A DNA stretch of 64,000 nucleotides, from positions 868,001-932,000 of the forward strand of contig NZ_LN794158.1 of the NCBI RefSeq assembly GCF_000953015.1, written 5' to 3'. The DNA comes from Candidatus Methylopumilus turicensis. GTDB taxonomy: Bacteria; Pseudomonadota; Gammaproteobacteria; Burkholderiales; Methylophilaceae. Positions 10,710 to 19,692 of the stretch are shown here, piece after piece (within the stretch, counting starts at the first letter, position 1; every line of letters starts with the position of its first letter). The position numbers and the translations under genes are program-made. Below the pieces are notes generated by a model that was given only the letters and a program-made list of their open reading frames with translations, was not told where the DNA came from and did not search any database.

Positions 10710-12641
10710 ATGCAACCACACCAAGCAAATCTTGAATGGCACAATCATCAGCCCTACTCACTTGATTATGGTGACGTTTACTTTTCCACCGATAGCGGTC
10801 TAGATGAAACGCATTATGTGTTTTTAGCGCACAATCAGCTCCAATCTCGCTGGAAAAGCTTAGCGGAAAGCTCGTCGCAAGGGCATTTCACTATTTTCGA
10901 AACTGGTTTTGGTACTGGCCTAAATTTTCTTTGTGCTTGGAAACTTTGGCGAGAAACGGCGCCTAAATCCGCAAGATTACATTTTGTGAGTACTGAGAAA
11001 ACTCCGCTCAGCATTCATGATCTGCAAAAGGCACTATCGGCTTGGCCTGAACTTAAACACTTCACTGACAAGCTCCTTAGCCAGTACCCATTCATCTCTA
11101 AATCATGGCATAGAATCCTCTTTGATGATGGACGCGTCACACTGACCTTATTAGTTGGTGATATAAACGTGACGTTGCCTAAATTCAAAAACCTCGTGGA
11201 TGCCTGGTTTCTAGATGGGTTCTCGCCCGCTAAAAATCCTGACATGTGGCAAGCCTCATTATTCGAAGAGATGGCCAAACACGCGCATTCAGAAACCACA
11301 TTTGCAACTTTCACCAGTGCTGGTGATATTAGACGCGGCTTACGAGATGCTGGCTTTCAGGTATCAAAAGCGCCAGGATTTGGTAAAAAACGTGAAATGC
11401 TTTTCGGGCAATATCAAGGCGCGTGCGATCAACCTGCCGCTGACGCAAAAAGCGTTATCGTCATTGGCGGCGGTCTCTCCGGGGCAACCAGCGCAGAAGC
11501 AATGGCACGTCGAGGCTACCAAGTCACGCTAATAGAAAGACACCCAAAGCTTGCGCAGGAAGCGTCAGGCAATCCACTTGGTGTGTTATATCCCAGACTA
11601 ACGGGAGGTGAAACGCCCCTTAACACCCTTGCTTTACAGGGCTTTTTATATACCTTAGGAATGCTGGAAAATATTAAAATTGATGATGAGAATTATCAAC
11701 CGTGCGGGGTTTTGCAATTAGCATTTAATGATCGAGAGCACAAAAGAATTACATCCGTTATCAATGAATATCCTGAATTGGTTCAATCCACTAGCAAGCT
11801 AAATACATTAGCATTGTCAGGCATTGATGTTGCGCATGATGGCATGTTTATACCGCAAGCTGGCTGGTTAAATCCTGCCGCTTTTTGTGAAGCGTTGACT
11901 CAGCATTCTAATATCAAAAAACAAACGAACACCGAAGTGCTAACGCTTAAAAAAACAGCCGAGGGCTGGCAAGTACTTTCTCAAAACGAAGTGCTCTGCG
12001 AGGCGACAAACCTGATTATCGCTAACGCAACCGACGCACAGCAGTTTCAACAAACGAGACATTGCGAGATGCAGGCTGTGCGAGGGCAAATTTCTTTACT
12101 GCCTACAATTGGCGACTCAGATACCCTTAAAACGGTGATATGCGCCGATGGCTACTTGAGTCCAGCAAGACAAGGCTACCATTGTTTAGGTGCTACATTT
12201 TCACCGAATGATCACAACATTGACATCAGAGAAACTGACCATGAAAGCAATCTTAATATGCTGAAATCGTTAGCGCCAAATTGGAACCAAGATCGCTATA
12301 AGGTCAACACCTTAAAAGGCCGTGCAGCGATTCGAGCAACGACAAGTGATTATTTGCCACTTGCAGGTGCGGTTTTAGATATTGCCCAGTTACAAGACAA
12401 GCCACCACGCTACAATGCCTCGCCTGAGAGCCTGACTTGGCTTAAGGGCTTGTATATTAATGCTGGGCATGGCGCTAAGGGTTTAGTGAACGCGCCAATT
12501 TGTGCAGAGATAATTGCAGGTCTTATTTGCAATGAACCCGCGCCTGTTGAATGTTCACTGTTATCCGCATTAGACCCCAATCGTTTTGCTTTAAGGGCGT
12601 TAGGCTTAAAGCGCTTAGCGCAAACCATACAAAGCAATTAG
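10710..12641 (+). CDS. mnmC: Bifunctional tRNA mnm5s2U biosynthesis protein MnmC
   Basis: Completes 5-methylaminomethyl-2-thiouridine at the tRNA wobble base. The N-terminal methyltransferase domain has the SAM motif FETGFGTGLNF (about residues 63-73) and VDAWFLDGFSPAKNPDMW. The C-terminal FAD-dependent oxidoreductase begins with VIVIGGGLSGATSAE (about 250). I start at ATG 10710 (643 residues) because MQPHQANLEW...YSLDYGDVYFS matches family N-termini; the upstream in-frame ATG at 10641 adds an unlikely basic extension. The 97 bases to the quinoprotein start hold both divergent promoters. Confidence 0.94.
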   Translation: MQPHQANLEWHNHQPYSLDYGDVYFSTDSGLDETHYVFLAHNQLQSRWKSLAESSSQGHFTIFETGFGTGLNFLCAWKLWRETAPKSARLHFVSTEKTPLSIHDLQKALSAWPELKHFTDKLLSQYPFISKSWHRILFDDGRVTLTLLVGDINVTLPKFKNLVDAWFLDGFSPAKNPDMWQASLFEEMAKHAHSETTFATFTSAGDIRRGLRDAGFQVSKAPGFGKKREMLFGQYQGACDQPAADAKSVIVIGGGLSGATSAEAMARRGYQVTLIERHPKLAQEASGNPLGVLYPRLTGGETPLNTLALQGFLYTLGMLENIKIDDENYQPCGVLQLAFNDREHKRITSVINEYPELVQSTSKLNTLALSGIDVAHDGMFIPQAGWLNPAAFCEALTQHSNIKKQTNTEVLTLKKTAEGWQVLSQNEVLCEATNLIIANATDAQQFQQTRHCEMQAVRGQISLLPTIGDSDTLKTVICADGYLSPARQGYHCLGATFSPNDHNIDIRETDHESNLNMLKSLAPNWNQDRYKVNTLKGRAAIRATTSDYLPLAGAVLDIAQLQDKPPRYNASPESLTWLKGLYINAGHGAKGLVNAPICAEIIAGLICNEPAPVECSLLSALDPNRFALRALGLKRLAQTIQSN

Positions 12642-12655
12642 CGTAAAATCTGAAT

Positions 12656-14764
12656 ATGGATATTGAATCAAGTTATCGCACTGCATTAGCGCATCACCAG
12701 CAAGGGCAATTAGCACAAGCTGAAGCCCTCTATCGCAAGGTGTTGGAAGCTTCACCGCGGCATGCGGATGCTTTGCATTATTTAGGTGTGATTTATCACC
12801 AAAATAAGCAACATGAGTTGGCAATTGAAACCATTGCCAAAGCCCTTGCTATCAAGCCAAACAACTCTGATTTTTTAAGCAACCAAGCGCTGGCACTTAA
12901 AGCTGCTGGACGTTTAGATGAGGCAATCAATACCCTAAAACTTGCATTGAAGCATGCGCCTGATGATTTGGACATTCATTACAACCTTGGTAACGCTTAT
13001 GCTGAACATCATCAATATCAAGGCGCAGCGATCTGCTATCGCCGCATTCTGCAAGACTACCCGCAAGATGAGGATTTGAAACAGGCGCTATGCCATGCGC
13101 TGCAAGCCTCAGGCAATGAGCACCAACAGGCCGGACATTACGCAAAGGCGGAGTCTGCATATCAAGAAGCCATTGGCATCATGAGCAATGATGCTGCCCT
13201 GTATTACAACTTAGGTAATGCACAGCGCGAACTCGGCAAACCTGCTGAAGCAGCTCAGGCTTATCTCAAGGCCATACAACTGAGCCCAAGCGATGCTGAT
13301 GCCTATAACAACTTAGGTAATGTTCAGCGGGAGCTTGGCGATTTAGCCGCGGCTATCGCCTCTTACGAAAAGGCTTTAGACATCAATCCCAAGCTTTATC
13401 ACGCCAAAGTGCATTTGGTGCATCAAAAACAGCACATTTGTGATTGGAATAACTTAGATAAAGAAATTAACGAAATACGCGACTTGGTTAAGAATGTGCC
13501 AGAAGCGCAAATATCCCCTTTTGCTTTTTTATCTATGCCAAACACAACCACACAAGAACAAAAGCAATGCGCTAATCATTGGCTCAAAAATCGCTACGCA
13601 TCAGCCTTTAAGCAAGGCAGAACATTAGCTTTCAAATATAAAAACAATCCTGGTTCGAGCCATCAAAAGCTCCGTATCGGCTATTTGTCTGCTGACTTTA
13701 GATTGCACCCGCTAGCATCGCTAATCGCTGAATTAATCGAGCTACACGATAGAAGTGCATTTGAAGTTTATGCTTATTCTTACGGGATTGACGACCAAAG
13801 TGCTGAGCGCAAACGAATTGAAACAGCGTTTGATCATTTTGTAGACATTCGTGCCCGATCAATAGCAGATGCAGCAAGCAAGATTAATCAAGACGAAATT
13901 GATATCTTGGTGGATTTAACAGGCTTCACTCAAACAAGTCGCAGTCAAATTGTGGCACTGCGCCCTGCGCCTATCAATGTCAGTTGGCTTGGATTTCCTG
14001 GCACTATGGGCGATTTAGAGGGTGAGCGATTGTTTGATTACATACTCAGCGACGCTTTTATCACACCACCAACAGAGGCAAGCGCCTATGCCGAGAAGTT
14101 AGCATTATTACCTTACACTTATCAGCCCAACGATACAAAGCGCCCAATAGGCAAGACAAAGACCAGAGTAGAATATGGCTTACCAGAGCATGGTTTTGTG
14201 TTTTGCTGTTTCAACCAAACATTCAAAATACTGCCTGAAGTGTTTGATTGCTGGATGAAAGTTTTAAAACAAGTGCCAAACAGCGTTTTGTGGCTTTTGG
14301 AATGTAACAAATGGGCGAAAGCGAATTTAATTCGTGAAGCTGAAAGACGGGGCGTCGAGAAAGAACGTCTAATTTTTGCACCACGCGTTTCGATGGCTGA
14401 TCATATGGCTAGACAACCCTGCGCTGATTTGTTTTTAGATACCAAACCATACAATGCCCACACCACGACCAGCGACGCCCTTTGGATGGGCTTGCCAGTA
14501 TTGACTTGCGCCGGCGATACTTTTGCAAGTCGCGTGGCTGGCAGTTTGCTCAAGGCAGCGAATTTGGATGAGTTAATCACCACCACATTAAGTGACTACG
14601 AAAATAAAGCTTTAGCGCTTGCCACAAACCCTGAAGCGCTAGATCGCATTAAAGCACGACTAAACAAACACAATACAAAACTGCCTTTATTCAATCCATC
14701 TAAGTTTGCGATGGACTTGGAATCTCAATATCAGGAAATTTGGAGCGCTTACACCAAGCATTAA
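12656..14764 (+). CDS. TPR protein with O-GlcNAc transferase-like (GT41/SPINDLY) catalytic domain
   Basis: 702 residues. The N-terminal 260 residues are tandem TPR repeats (A-alternating units such as YYNLGNAQRELGKPAEAAQAYLKAIQLSPSDADAYNN). Residues about 340-700 resemble the catalytic half of O-linked GlcNAc transferases: GYLSADFRLHP, DILVDLTGFTQTSR, PAPINVSWLGFPGTMG, FCCFNQTFKI, and a PYNAHTTTSDALWMGLPVLT nucleotide-sugar site. It likely glycosylates Ser/Thr of proteins in the cytoplasm; the sugar and target are unknown. It begins 14 bases after mnmC and overlaps the convergent transporter stop by 4 bases. Confidence 0.85.
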   Translation: MDIESSYRTALAHHQQGQLAQAEALYRKVLEASPRHADALHYLGVIYHQNKQHELAIETIAKALAIKPNNSDFLSNQALALKAAGRLDEAINTLKLALKHAPDDLDIHYNLGNAYAEHHQYQGAAICYRRILQDYPQDEDLKQALCHALQASGNEHQQAGHYAKAESAYQEAIGIMSNDAALYYNLGNAQRELGKPAEAAQAYLKAIQLSPSDADAYNNLGNVQRELGDLAAAIASYEKALDINPKLYHAKVHLVHQKQHICDWNNLDKEINEIRDLVKNVPEAQISPFAFLSMPNTTTQEQKQCANHWLKNRYASAFKQGRTLAFKYKNNPGSSHQKLRIGYLSADFRLHPLASLIAELIELHDRSAFEVYAYSYGIDDQSAERKRIETAFDHFVDIRARSIADAASKINQDEIDILVDLTGFTQTSRSQIVALRPAPINVSWLGFPGTMGDLEGERLFDYILSDAFITPPTEASAYAEKLALLPYTYQPNDTKRPIGKTKTRVEYGLPEHGFVFCCFNQTFKILPEVFDCWMKVLKQVPNSVLWLLECNKWAKANLIREAERRGVEKERLIFAPRVSMADHMARQPCADLFLDTKPYNAHTTTSDALWMGLPVLTCAGDTFASRVAGSLLKAANLDELITTTLSDYENKALALATNPEALDRIKARLNKHNTKLPLFNPSKFAMDLESQYQEIWSAYTKH

Positions 14765-15648
14765 GTCTGTTCATTGGTCGCCGCAAATAAAGCTGCAACA
14801 ACAATTAAAGCGCCCCCAAGCCACTCCCTCAAAGACATTGTTTCATCAGTTAAAAAGTAAGCTGCAATTGCGGCAACCACTAACTCAAACATAAACAATA
14901 CTGAAGCTTTGGTGACTGGAATATGTGTTATCCCATACTGTACTAGCAAAGTCGCCGCCATTAATAAAAGCGCAACCAGCAGAATTAACAGGCCTTGCAA
15001 CCAGCTCAAATCTTGTGGATTGGGAAACGATGCATCTTCAAAAGCAATAAAGAGCAGCGACATCAAGAGCACGCCTATCCAAACCGCCATGGATTTTGCT
15101 GGTAGCGTCAGGTTGGAGGCGTAACGTGTAATGACATTAGTCAAAGAAAATCCCATGCCCGCAGACAATGCTAGCCATTCCGCATTGTTATTAGGCAATG
15201 GCAAAGCACCCTCTTGCCACAACATGATAAACGCGCCGATCAATGAAAGGATAATGACTGCAACACCGCGCTTGTTCGTCCGTTCTTTAAGCCAAAAATG
15301 CGCTAAAACCAGGGTCCAAAGTGGTGACAAGTAAAATAGCAACATCACCCGCATCACTTCACCCTCAATAATGGCTAAAACGTAACTTAGGTTTGTCCAA
15401 CCAGCGACGATGGCTAACCAAATAATGATCTTAGGCTGATGAATAGCGGCGCGCCATTGCTTAAACAAGACAAGGGCAAAAATGCCAACGGCAATTACAT
15501 AGGTGTAAAAGCTAGCAACAACACCGGATATGCCGGCATCTTGCATAATACGATAGGGATACCAAATGACGCCCCAACAAACTGCACCAAACAAAAGTCC
15601 AAAAATGGCGAATTGGTTTTCGTGCTTTTTTAATAATGAGTTGCTCAA
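14761..15648 (-). CDS. EamA/DMT-family membrane transporter
   Basis: 295 residues with about ten transmembrane helices in two repeated halves, each with the EamA pattern: GLLFGAVCWGVIWYPYRIM near the start and LLVQYGITHIPVTKASVLFMFELVVAAIAAYFL near the end. Members export or import small metabolites; the substrate cannot be read from sequence. It is convergent with the OGT-like gene, sharing four bases at the stop codons, and divergent from dapC (73 bases between starts). Confidence 0.85.
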   Translation of the reverse strand: MSNSLLKKHENQFAIFGLLFGAVCWGVIWYPYRIMQDAGISGVVASFYTYVIAVGIFALVLFKQWRAAIHQPKIIIWLAIVAGWTNLSYVLAIIEGEVMRVMLLFYLSPLWTLVLAHFWLKERTNKRGVAVIILSLIGAFIMLWQEGALPLPNNNAEWLALSAGMGFSLTNVITRYASNLTLPAKSMAVWIGVLLMSLLFIAFEDASFPNPQDLSWLQGLLILLVALLLMAATLLVQYGITHIPVTKASVLFMFELVVAAIAAYFLTDETMSLREWLGGALIVVAALFAATNEQT

Positions 15649-15721
15649 TTGAAACTTTCTAATTTGCTTGAATTATTACATGAGTGTTTAAGCGCCATGC
15701 CGCTTGATTTATAATGCACAT

Positions 15722-16906
15722 ATGAACTCAAATCTCAATAAATTGCAGCCTTATCCATTTCAACGTTTGCGTGACTTATTCAGCGGCATTACACCGAATA
15801 CTGCCTACAAGCCAGTGAACCTATCCATAGGTGAACCCAAGCATGATACACCAGCACTCATCAAACAAGCGCTGATTGATAACCTAAGCGGCTTAGCGAC
15901 ATACCCAACGACAGCGGGCGTGCCTGAGCTTAGACTAGCCATTGCGAATTGGGCAACGCGACGTTACGGCATCCCGCTACTCAATGCCGAAAAAGAGATT
16001 GCACCTGTCAATGGCAGTCGCGAAGCTTTGTTTGCCTTTGCGCAAGCAGTGATTAATACAAAAAAAATAGACAATCCTATTGTGATTTGTCCGAACCCTT
16101 TTTACCAAATCTATGAAGGTGCCGCCTTTTTGGCGGGCGCTGAGCCCTACTTCCTTAACACCTTGCCTGAAAACCAGCATGCGATGGATTTTGAAAGCGT
16201 ACCCGTTGAGATTTTAAATCGTACACAGTTAGTCTATGTATGCTCACCGGGCAACCCATCAGGTAAAGTGATGAGCCTAGATCAATGGAAAAAAATCTTC
16301 GATCTGTCCGACTTATACGGCTTTGTGATTGCAGCAGATGAATGCTACTCCGAGATTTACTTTGATGAAGCCATTAAGCCTTTGGGTGCTCTGGAAGCCT
16401 CACAAAAGCTAGGTCGTGATTATTCTCGCCTGGTAGTGTTTAGCTCTCTTTCTAAACGTTCTAACGTGCCAGGCATGCGCTCGGGCTTTGTGGCTGGTGA
16501 CGCAAAAATTATTGAGCAATTCCTGTTTTACCGCACTTACCACGGCTGTGCAATGAGCCCTTCTGTGCAATCAGCAAGTATTGCCGCTTGGAATGACGAA
16601 GCTCATGTGGTTGAAAATCGTAGGCTGTATGCAGAAAAATTCAAGGCCATTACGCCAATGCTCAAAAATACCTTAGATGTTGAAATGCCTGATGCGGCTT
16701 TCTATCTTTGGGCCAAAACTGATATGCCCGATACTGAAGCGGCGATTCGTTTATATCGAGACTTTAATGTGACGGTGTTACCAGGTAGCTTTTTAGCACG
16801 TGAAGCGCATGGAGTTAATCCAGGGAAGCACTTTATTAGATTAGCTTTAGTGGCGTCATTGGACGAATGCATTGAAGCAGCAAATCGCATTAAAAACTTA
16901 ATGTGA
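15722..16906 (+). CDS. dapC: Succinyldiaminopimelate transaminase DapC
   Basis: PLP-dependent class I aminotransferase of the lysine/diaminopimelate pathway, converting N-succinyl-2-amino-6-ketopimelate. LSIGEPKHDTP near the N-terminus, NGSREALFAFAQA, CSPGNPSGKV and the PLP lysine in SSLSKRSNVPGMRSGF mark the betaproteobacterial DapC group. The ATG at 15722 is chosen; the frame is open to a TTG at 15704, which would add six unlikely residues. 394 residues. It ends 10 bases before the convergent miaA stop. Confidence 0.9.
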   Translation: MNSNLNKLQPYPFQRLRDLFSGITPNTAYKPVNLSIGEPKHDTPALIKQALIDNLSGLATYPTTAGVPELRLAIANWATRRYGIPLLNAEKEIAPVNGSREALFAFAQAVINTKKIDNPIVICPNPFYQIYEGAAFLAGAEPYFLNTLPENQHAMDFESVPVEILNRTQLVYVCSPGNPSGKVMSLDQWKKIFDLSDLYGFVIAADECYSEIYFDEAIKPLGALEASQKLGRDYSRLVVFSSLSKRSNVPGMRSGFVAGDAKIIEQFLFYRTYHGCAMSPSVQSASIAAWNDEAHVVENRRLYAEKFKAITPMLKNTLDVEMPDAAFYLWAKTDMPDTEAAIRLYRDFNVTVLPGSFLAREAHGVNPGKHFIRLALVASLDECIEAANRIKNLM

Positions 16907-16914
16907 TTTAAATT

Positions 16915-16957
16915 AATTAGTTTTTAATAAACTGATTTATTTCATTAAAAACTAATT
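16915..16957. terminator. Inverted repeat between convergent dapC and miaA, probable bidirectional terminator
   Basis: AATTAGTTTTTAAT (16915-16928) and ATTAAAAACTAATT (16944-16957) are perfect complements across a 15-base loop. The repeat covers the miaA stop codon and last codons and lies just past the dapC stop. A/T-rich arms give U-runs on both strands, but the stem is weak, so function as a terminator is inferred. Confidence 0.4.
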
Positions 16958-17858
16958 CAACCATATTCGGATTAAGGCAATCTACCTCAACAGTATCATC
17001 CATGCCACGCAGCCAAGTCAGCTGTCTTTTTGCTAATTGGCGCGTGGCAAAAATTCCCCTATCACGCAATTCCGTTTCATCATAATCGCCCGCCAAATGT
17101 TCTAATGCTTGGCGATAACCTACACAGCGCATAGAGGGCACTTCAGCCGTCAACGATGGATATTGCTTAAGTAAGGCTTTCACTTCTTCTAAAAAGCCTT
17201 GTTTCAACATATCGTCAAAACGAATCGCAATGCGGGTATGCAAAATCGCCCTATCGGAAGGCACCAACGCCACTTTGAGCAAACGACAAGGCAGGTCTTC
17301 GCCACTCGATGCGTGGTGCAACTCGGTCATGGTTTTACCACTAATCTCATACACTTCTAATGCCCGCTGAACACGCTGCGCATCACCGGGTTCCAGTCTA
17401 GCTGCTGTTTCAGGGTCTATCTTAGCGAGCTTGGCGTGCATCGCAGGCCAGCCAATTTGCAAGGCTTCAGTGTCCAGCTTGGCACGAACCTCAGGATTTG
17501 CTTCAGGCAAAGCGCTTAAGCCGCCCTGGAGGGCCTTGAAGTACAGCATGGTACCGCCCACCAATAAAGGCACTTTGCCTCGCGCCGTAATATCCGCCAT
17601 TAACTTCAAAGCATCGTTTCGGAAATGCGCCGCCGAATACACTTCAGTGGGTGGAATTAAATCTATTAAATGGTGTGGGGCCTTTGCCAATGTGGCTTTA
17701 TCAGGCTTTGCTGTGCCAATATCCATGCCTTTAAATACCAGCGCAGAATCCACGCTAATCAACTCTACAGGCAATTGTTTGTAAAGTTCAACCGCAAGAC
17801 CAGTCTTACCGCTAGCGGTCGGGCCCATCAGAAAAATAGCGGGTGGCAGCAATGACAT
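16917..17858 (-). CDS. miaA: tRNA dimethylallyltransferase MiaA
   Basis: Transfers the dimethylallyl group to A37 of tRNAs reading UNN codons. Walker A GPTASGKTGLA, the ISVDSALVFKGMDIGTAKP loop, VGGTMLYFKAL and QRVQRALEVYEISGK are classic MiaA motifs. The start is ATG 17858, one base after the mutL stop (17862-17860); an in-frame GTG at 17870 overlapping mutL is less likely. 313 residues, standard length. It is the last gene of the tsaE-amiC-MBL-mutL-miaA unit; hfq, which follows miaA in many proteobacteria, is not here. Confidence 0.95.
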   Translation of the reverse strand: MSLLPPAIFLMGPTASGKTGLAVELYKQLPVELISVDSALVFKGMDIGTAKPDKATLAKAPHHLIDLIPPTEVYSAAHFRNDALKLMADITARGKVPLLVGGTMLYFKALQGGLSALPEANPEVRAKLDTEALQIGWPAMHAKLAKIDPETAARLEPGDAQRVQRALEVYEISGKTMTELHHASSGEDLPCRLLKVALVPSDRAILHTRIAIRFDDMLKQGFLEEVKALLKQYPSLTAEVPSMRCVGYRQALEHLAGDYDETELRDRGIFATRQLAKRQLTWLRGMDDTVEVDCLNPNMVELVFNEINQFIKN

Positions 17859-17859
17859 C

Positions 17860-19692
17860 TTACTTACCACGCATAAACATTTTATCTAGCTCGCCCATCG
17901 TCACTTGAAACCAAGTAGGACGGCCATGATTACATTGCCCTGAACGTTCAGTCGCTTCCATATCGCGCAATAATGCATTCATTTCAGGGATTGTTAAGCT
18001 ACGATTCGCCCGCACAGCGGCGTGACAGGCCATTGTGCCCAGCATTTCGTTACGACGCTCAGCCAGTGCTCTACTTCCGCCATACTCACGCAAATCTCGC
18101 AACACATCACGTGCCAATGCGACCGAATCAGCATCTTGCAACATCACAGGGACGGCACGCACAGCCAATGTCGTGGGTGACAACACGGCAATATCGAAGC
18201 CCAGCTGACGCAAGTTTCCCTGCCCATTTGATAATTCGTCTTCAACCGTTGCAACTTCCAGCCTATCCGCCTGAAAGCTCACCGGGAGCAACAAAGGCTG
18301 CATAGGCACATGCTCAACATCAAGTGCATTTTTAAGCCGCTCATACATAATGCGCTCATGTGCGGCATGCATATCAATGACCACTAAGCCTAAGCTGTTC
18401 TGGGCTAACACATAAACACCATGGACTTGGGCTACCGCAAACCCCAATGGAAAGTCTTGGTGTGTTTGATTAACAACGTCGCCAGCTTGTGTATTGGCTT
18501 GAGGAGCAAAACTTTGTGCTTGATACGCCTGCTTAATGCCGCCAAACATGGTTTGATAAAAGTCGGGGCTAGATTGATTGGCACGTAAGTCCATTTGCGA
18601 CTGAAACGTTGGATAAGGCCTCGCGCTATCACCGGTAGCGTTAAAACTGTTGCTAGAAAATGGATTACTCGGCGCTTGGCTTGCTGTCACAAAGTTAGAA
18701 GCGCCTGTTGGGGTTGCCAAGGCTTTATGCAAAGCCTGAAAAATAAATCGATGAATCGCCTGCCCATCCCTAAAGCGCACTTCAGTTTTCGCGGGATGTA
18801 CATTGACATCAACCAAGCTCGGATCTAGCTCTAAAAACAATACAAAAGCTGGATGGCGGTCACCGTGCATCACGTCCTGATAAGCTTGACGAATGGCATG
18901 CGAAATCAATTTATCTCGCACAAATCGACCATTTACATAGACGTATTGCGTATCGCGGGTATGTCGTGAAAAAGTCGGCTTGGCCGTCATTCCCCAAAAA
19001 CGAAGACCAGCAGCTGACTCATCTACACTCAAAGCCTCTGCGGCAAAGTCCTCGCCCAATACCTCAGTAAACCTTTTTTGTGGCGCTGAAGCACTCAAAC
19101 GCATTAAGGCGCGACCATTGTGCTGCAACATAAAGCCGACGTCAGGACGAGATAAAGCCACACGTTTAAAGGCATCTTCACAGTGCCCAAATTCGGTGCC
19201 CTCTGTCTTTAAGAATTTCCGGCGCGCTGGGGTATTGAAGTACAAATCATTCACTTCAACAATCGTGCCTACATCCAATGCTGCAGGCTGTGGCATTTCG
19301 ATATGGTTGCCATCAGAGGTAATACGCCAAGCGTGTTTATCGTTTTCATGACGACTAATAAAATCGGTTCGGGAAACTGAAGCAATACTGGCTAAAGCTT
19401 CTCCACGAAAACCTAAACTCGCGACATTCTCCAAATCATCCAATGAAGCAATCTTGCTTGTGGCGTGTCTAGTTAAGGCTAGCGCCAAATCATCCAAAGG
19501 CACACCAACGCCATTGTCTGCCACACGCAGCTGTTTAACGCCGCCCTGCAAAAGCGATACATTGATGTCAGTACTGCCTGCATCCAAGCTATTTTCAAGG
19601 AGTTCTTTGAGTGCTGACGCTGGACGCTCAACCACCTCACCCGCAGCAATTTGGCTAATCAGCTGATTAGGGAGTAAACGTATTGCCGCCAT
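17860..19692 (-). CDS. mutL: DNA mismatch repair protein MutL, endonuclease type
   Basis: 610 residues. The N-terminal GHKL ATPase has ELLENSLDAG (residues 30-39), DNGVGV and GFRGEAL. A P/S/Q/N-rich linker spans about 330-410. The C-terminal domain contains DMHAAHERIMYE (440-451), which fits the metal-binding DxHAxxExxxxE endonuclease motif absent from E. coli MutL, and QCNHGRPTW near the end. So this MutL probably nicks DNA itself. Start ATG 19692 overlaps the stop of the upstream nuclease gene as TAATG, and miaA follows after one base. Confidence 0.96.
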   Translation of the reverse strand: MAAIRLLPNQLISQIAAGEVVERPASALKELLENSLDAGSTDINVSLLQGGVKQLRVADNGVGVPLDDLALALTRHATSKIASLDDLENVASLGFRGEALASIASVSRTDFISRHENDKHAWRITSDGNHIEMPQPAALDVGTIVEVNDLYFNTPARRKFLKTEGTEFGHCEDAFKRVALSRPDVGFMLQHNGRALMRLSASAPQKRFTEVLGEDFAAEALSVDESAAGLRFWGMTAKPTFSRHTRDTQYVYVNGRFVRDKLISHAIRQAYQDVMHGDRHPAFVLFLELDPSLVDVNVHPAKTEVRFRDGQAIHRFIFQALHKALATPTGASNFVTASQAPSNPFSSNSFNATGDSARPYPTFQSQMDLRANQSSPDFYQTMFGGIKQAYQAQSFAPQANTQAGDVVNQTHQDFPLGFAVAQVHGVYVLAQNSLGLVVIDMHAAHERIMYERLKNALDVEHVPMQPLLLPVSFQADRLEVATVEDELSNGQGNLRQLGFDIAVLSPTTLAVRAVPVMLQDADSVALARDVLRDLREYGGSRALAERRNEMLGTMACHAAVRANRSLTIPEMNALLRDMEATERSGQCNHGRPTWFQVTMGELDKMFMRGK

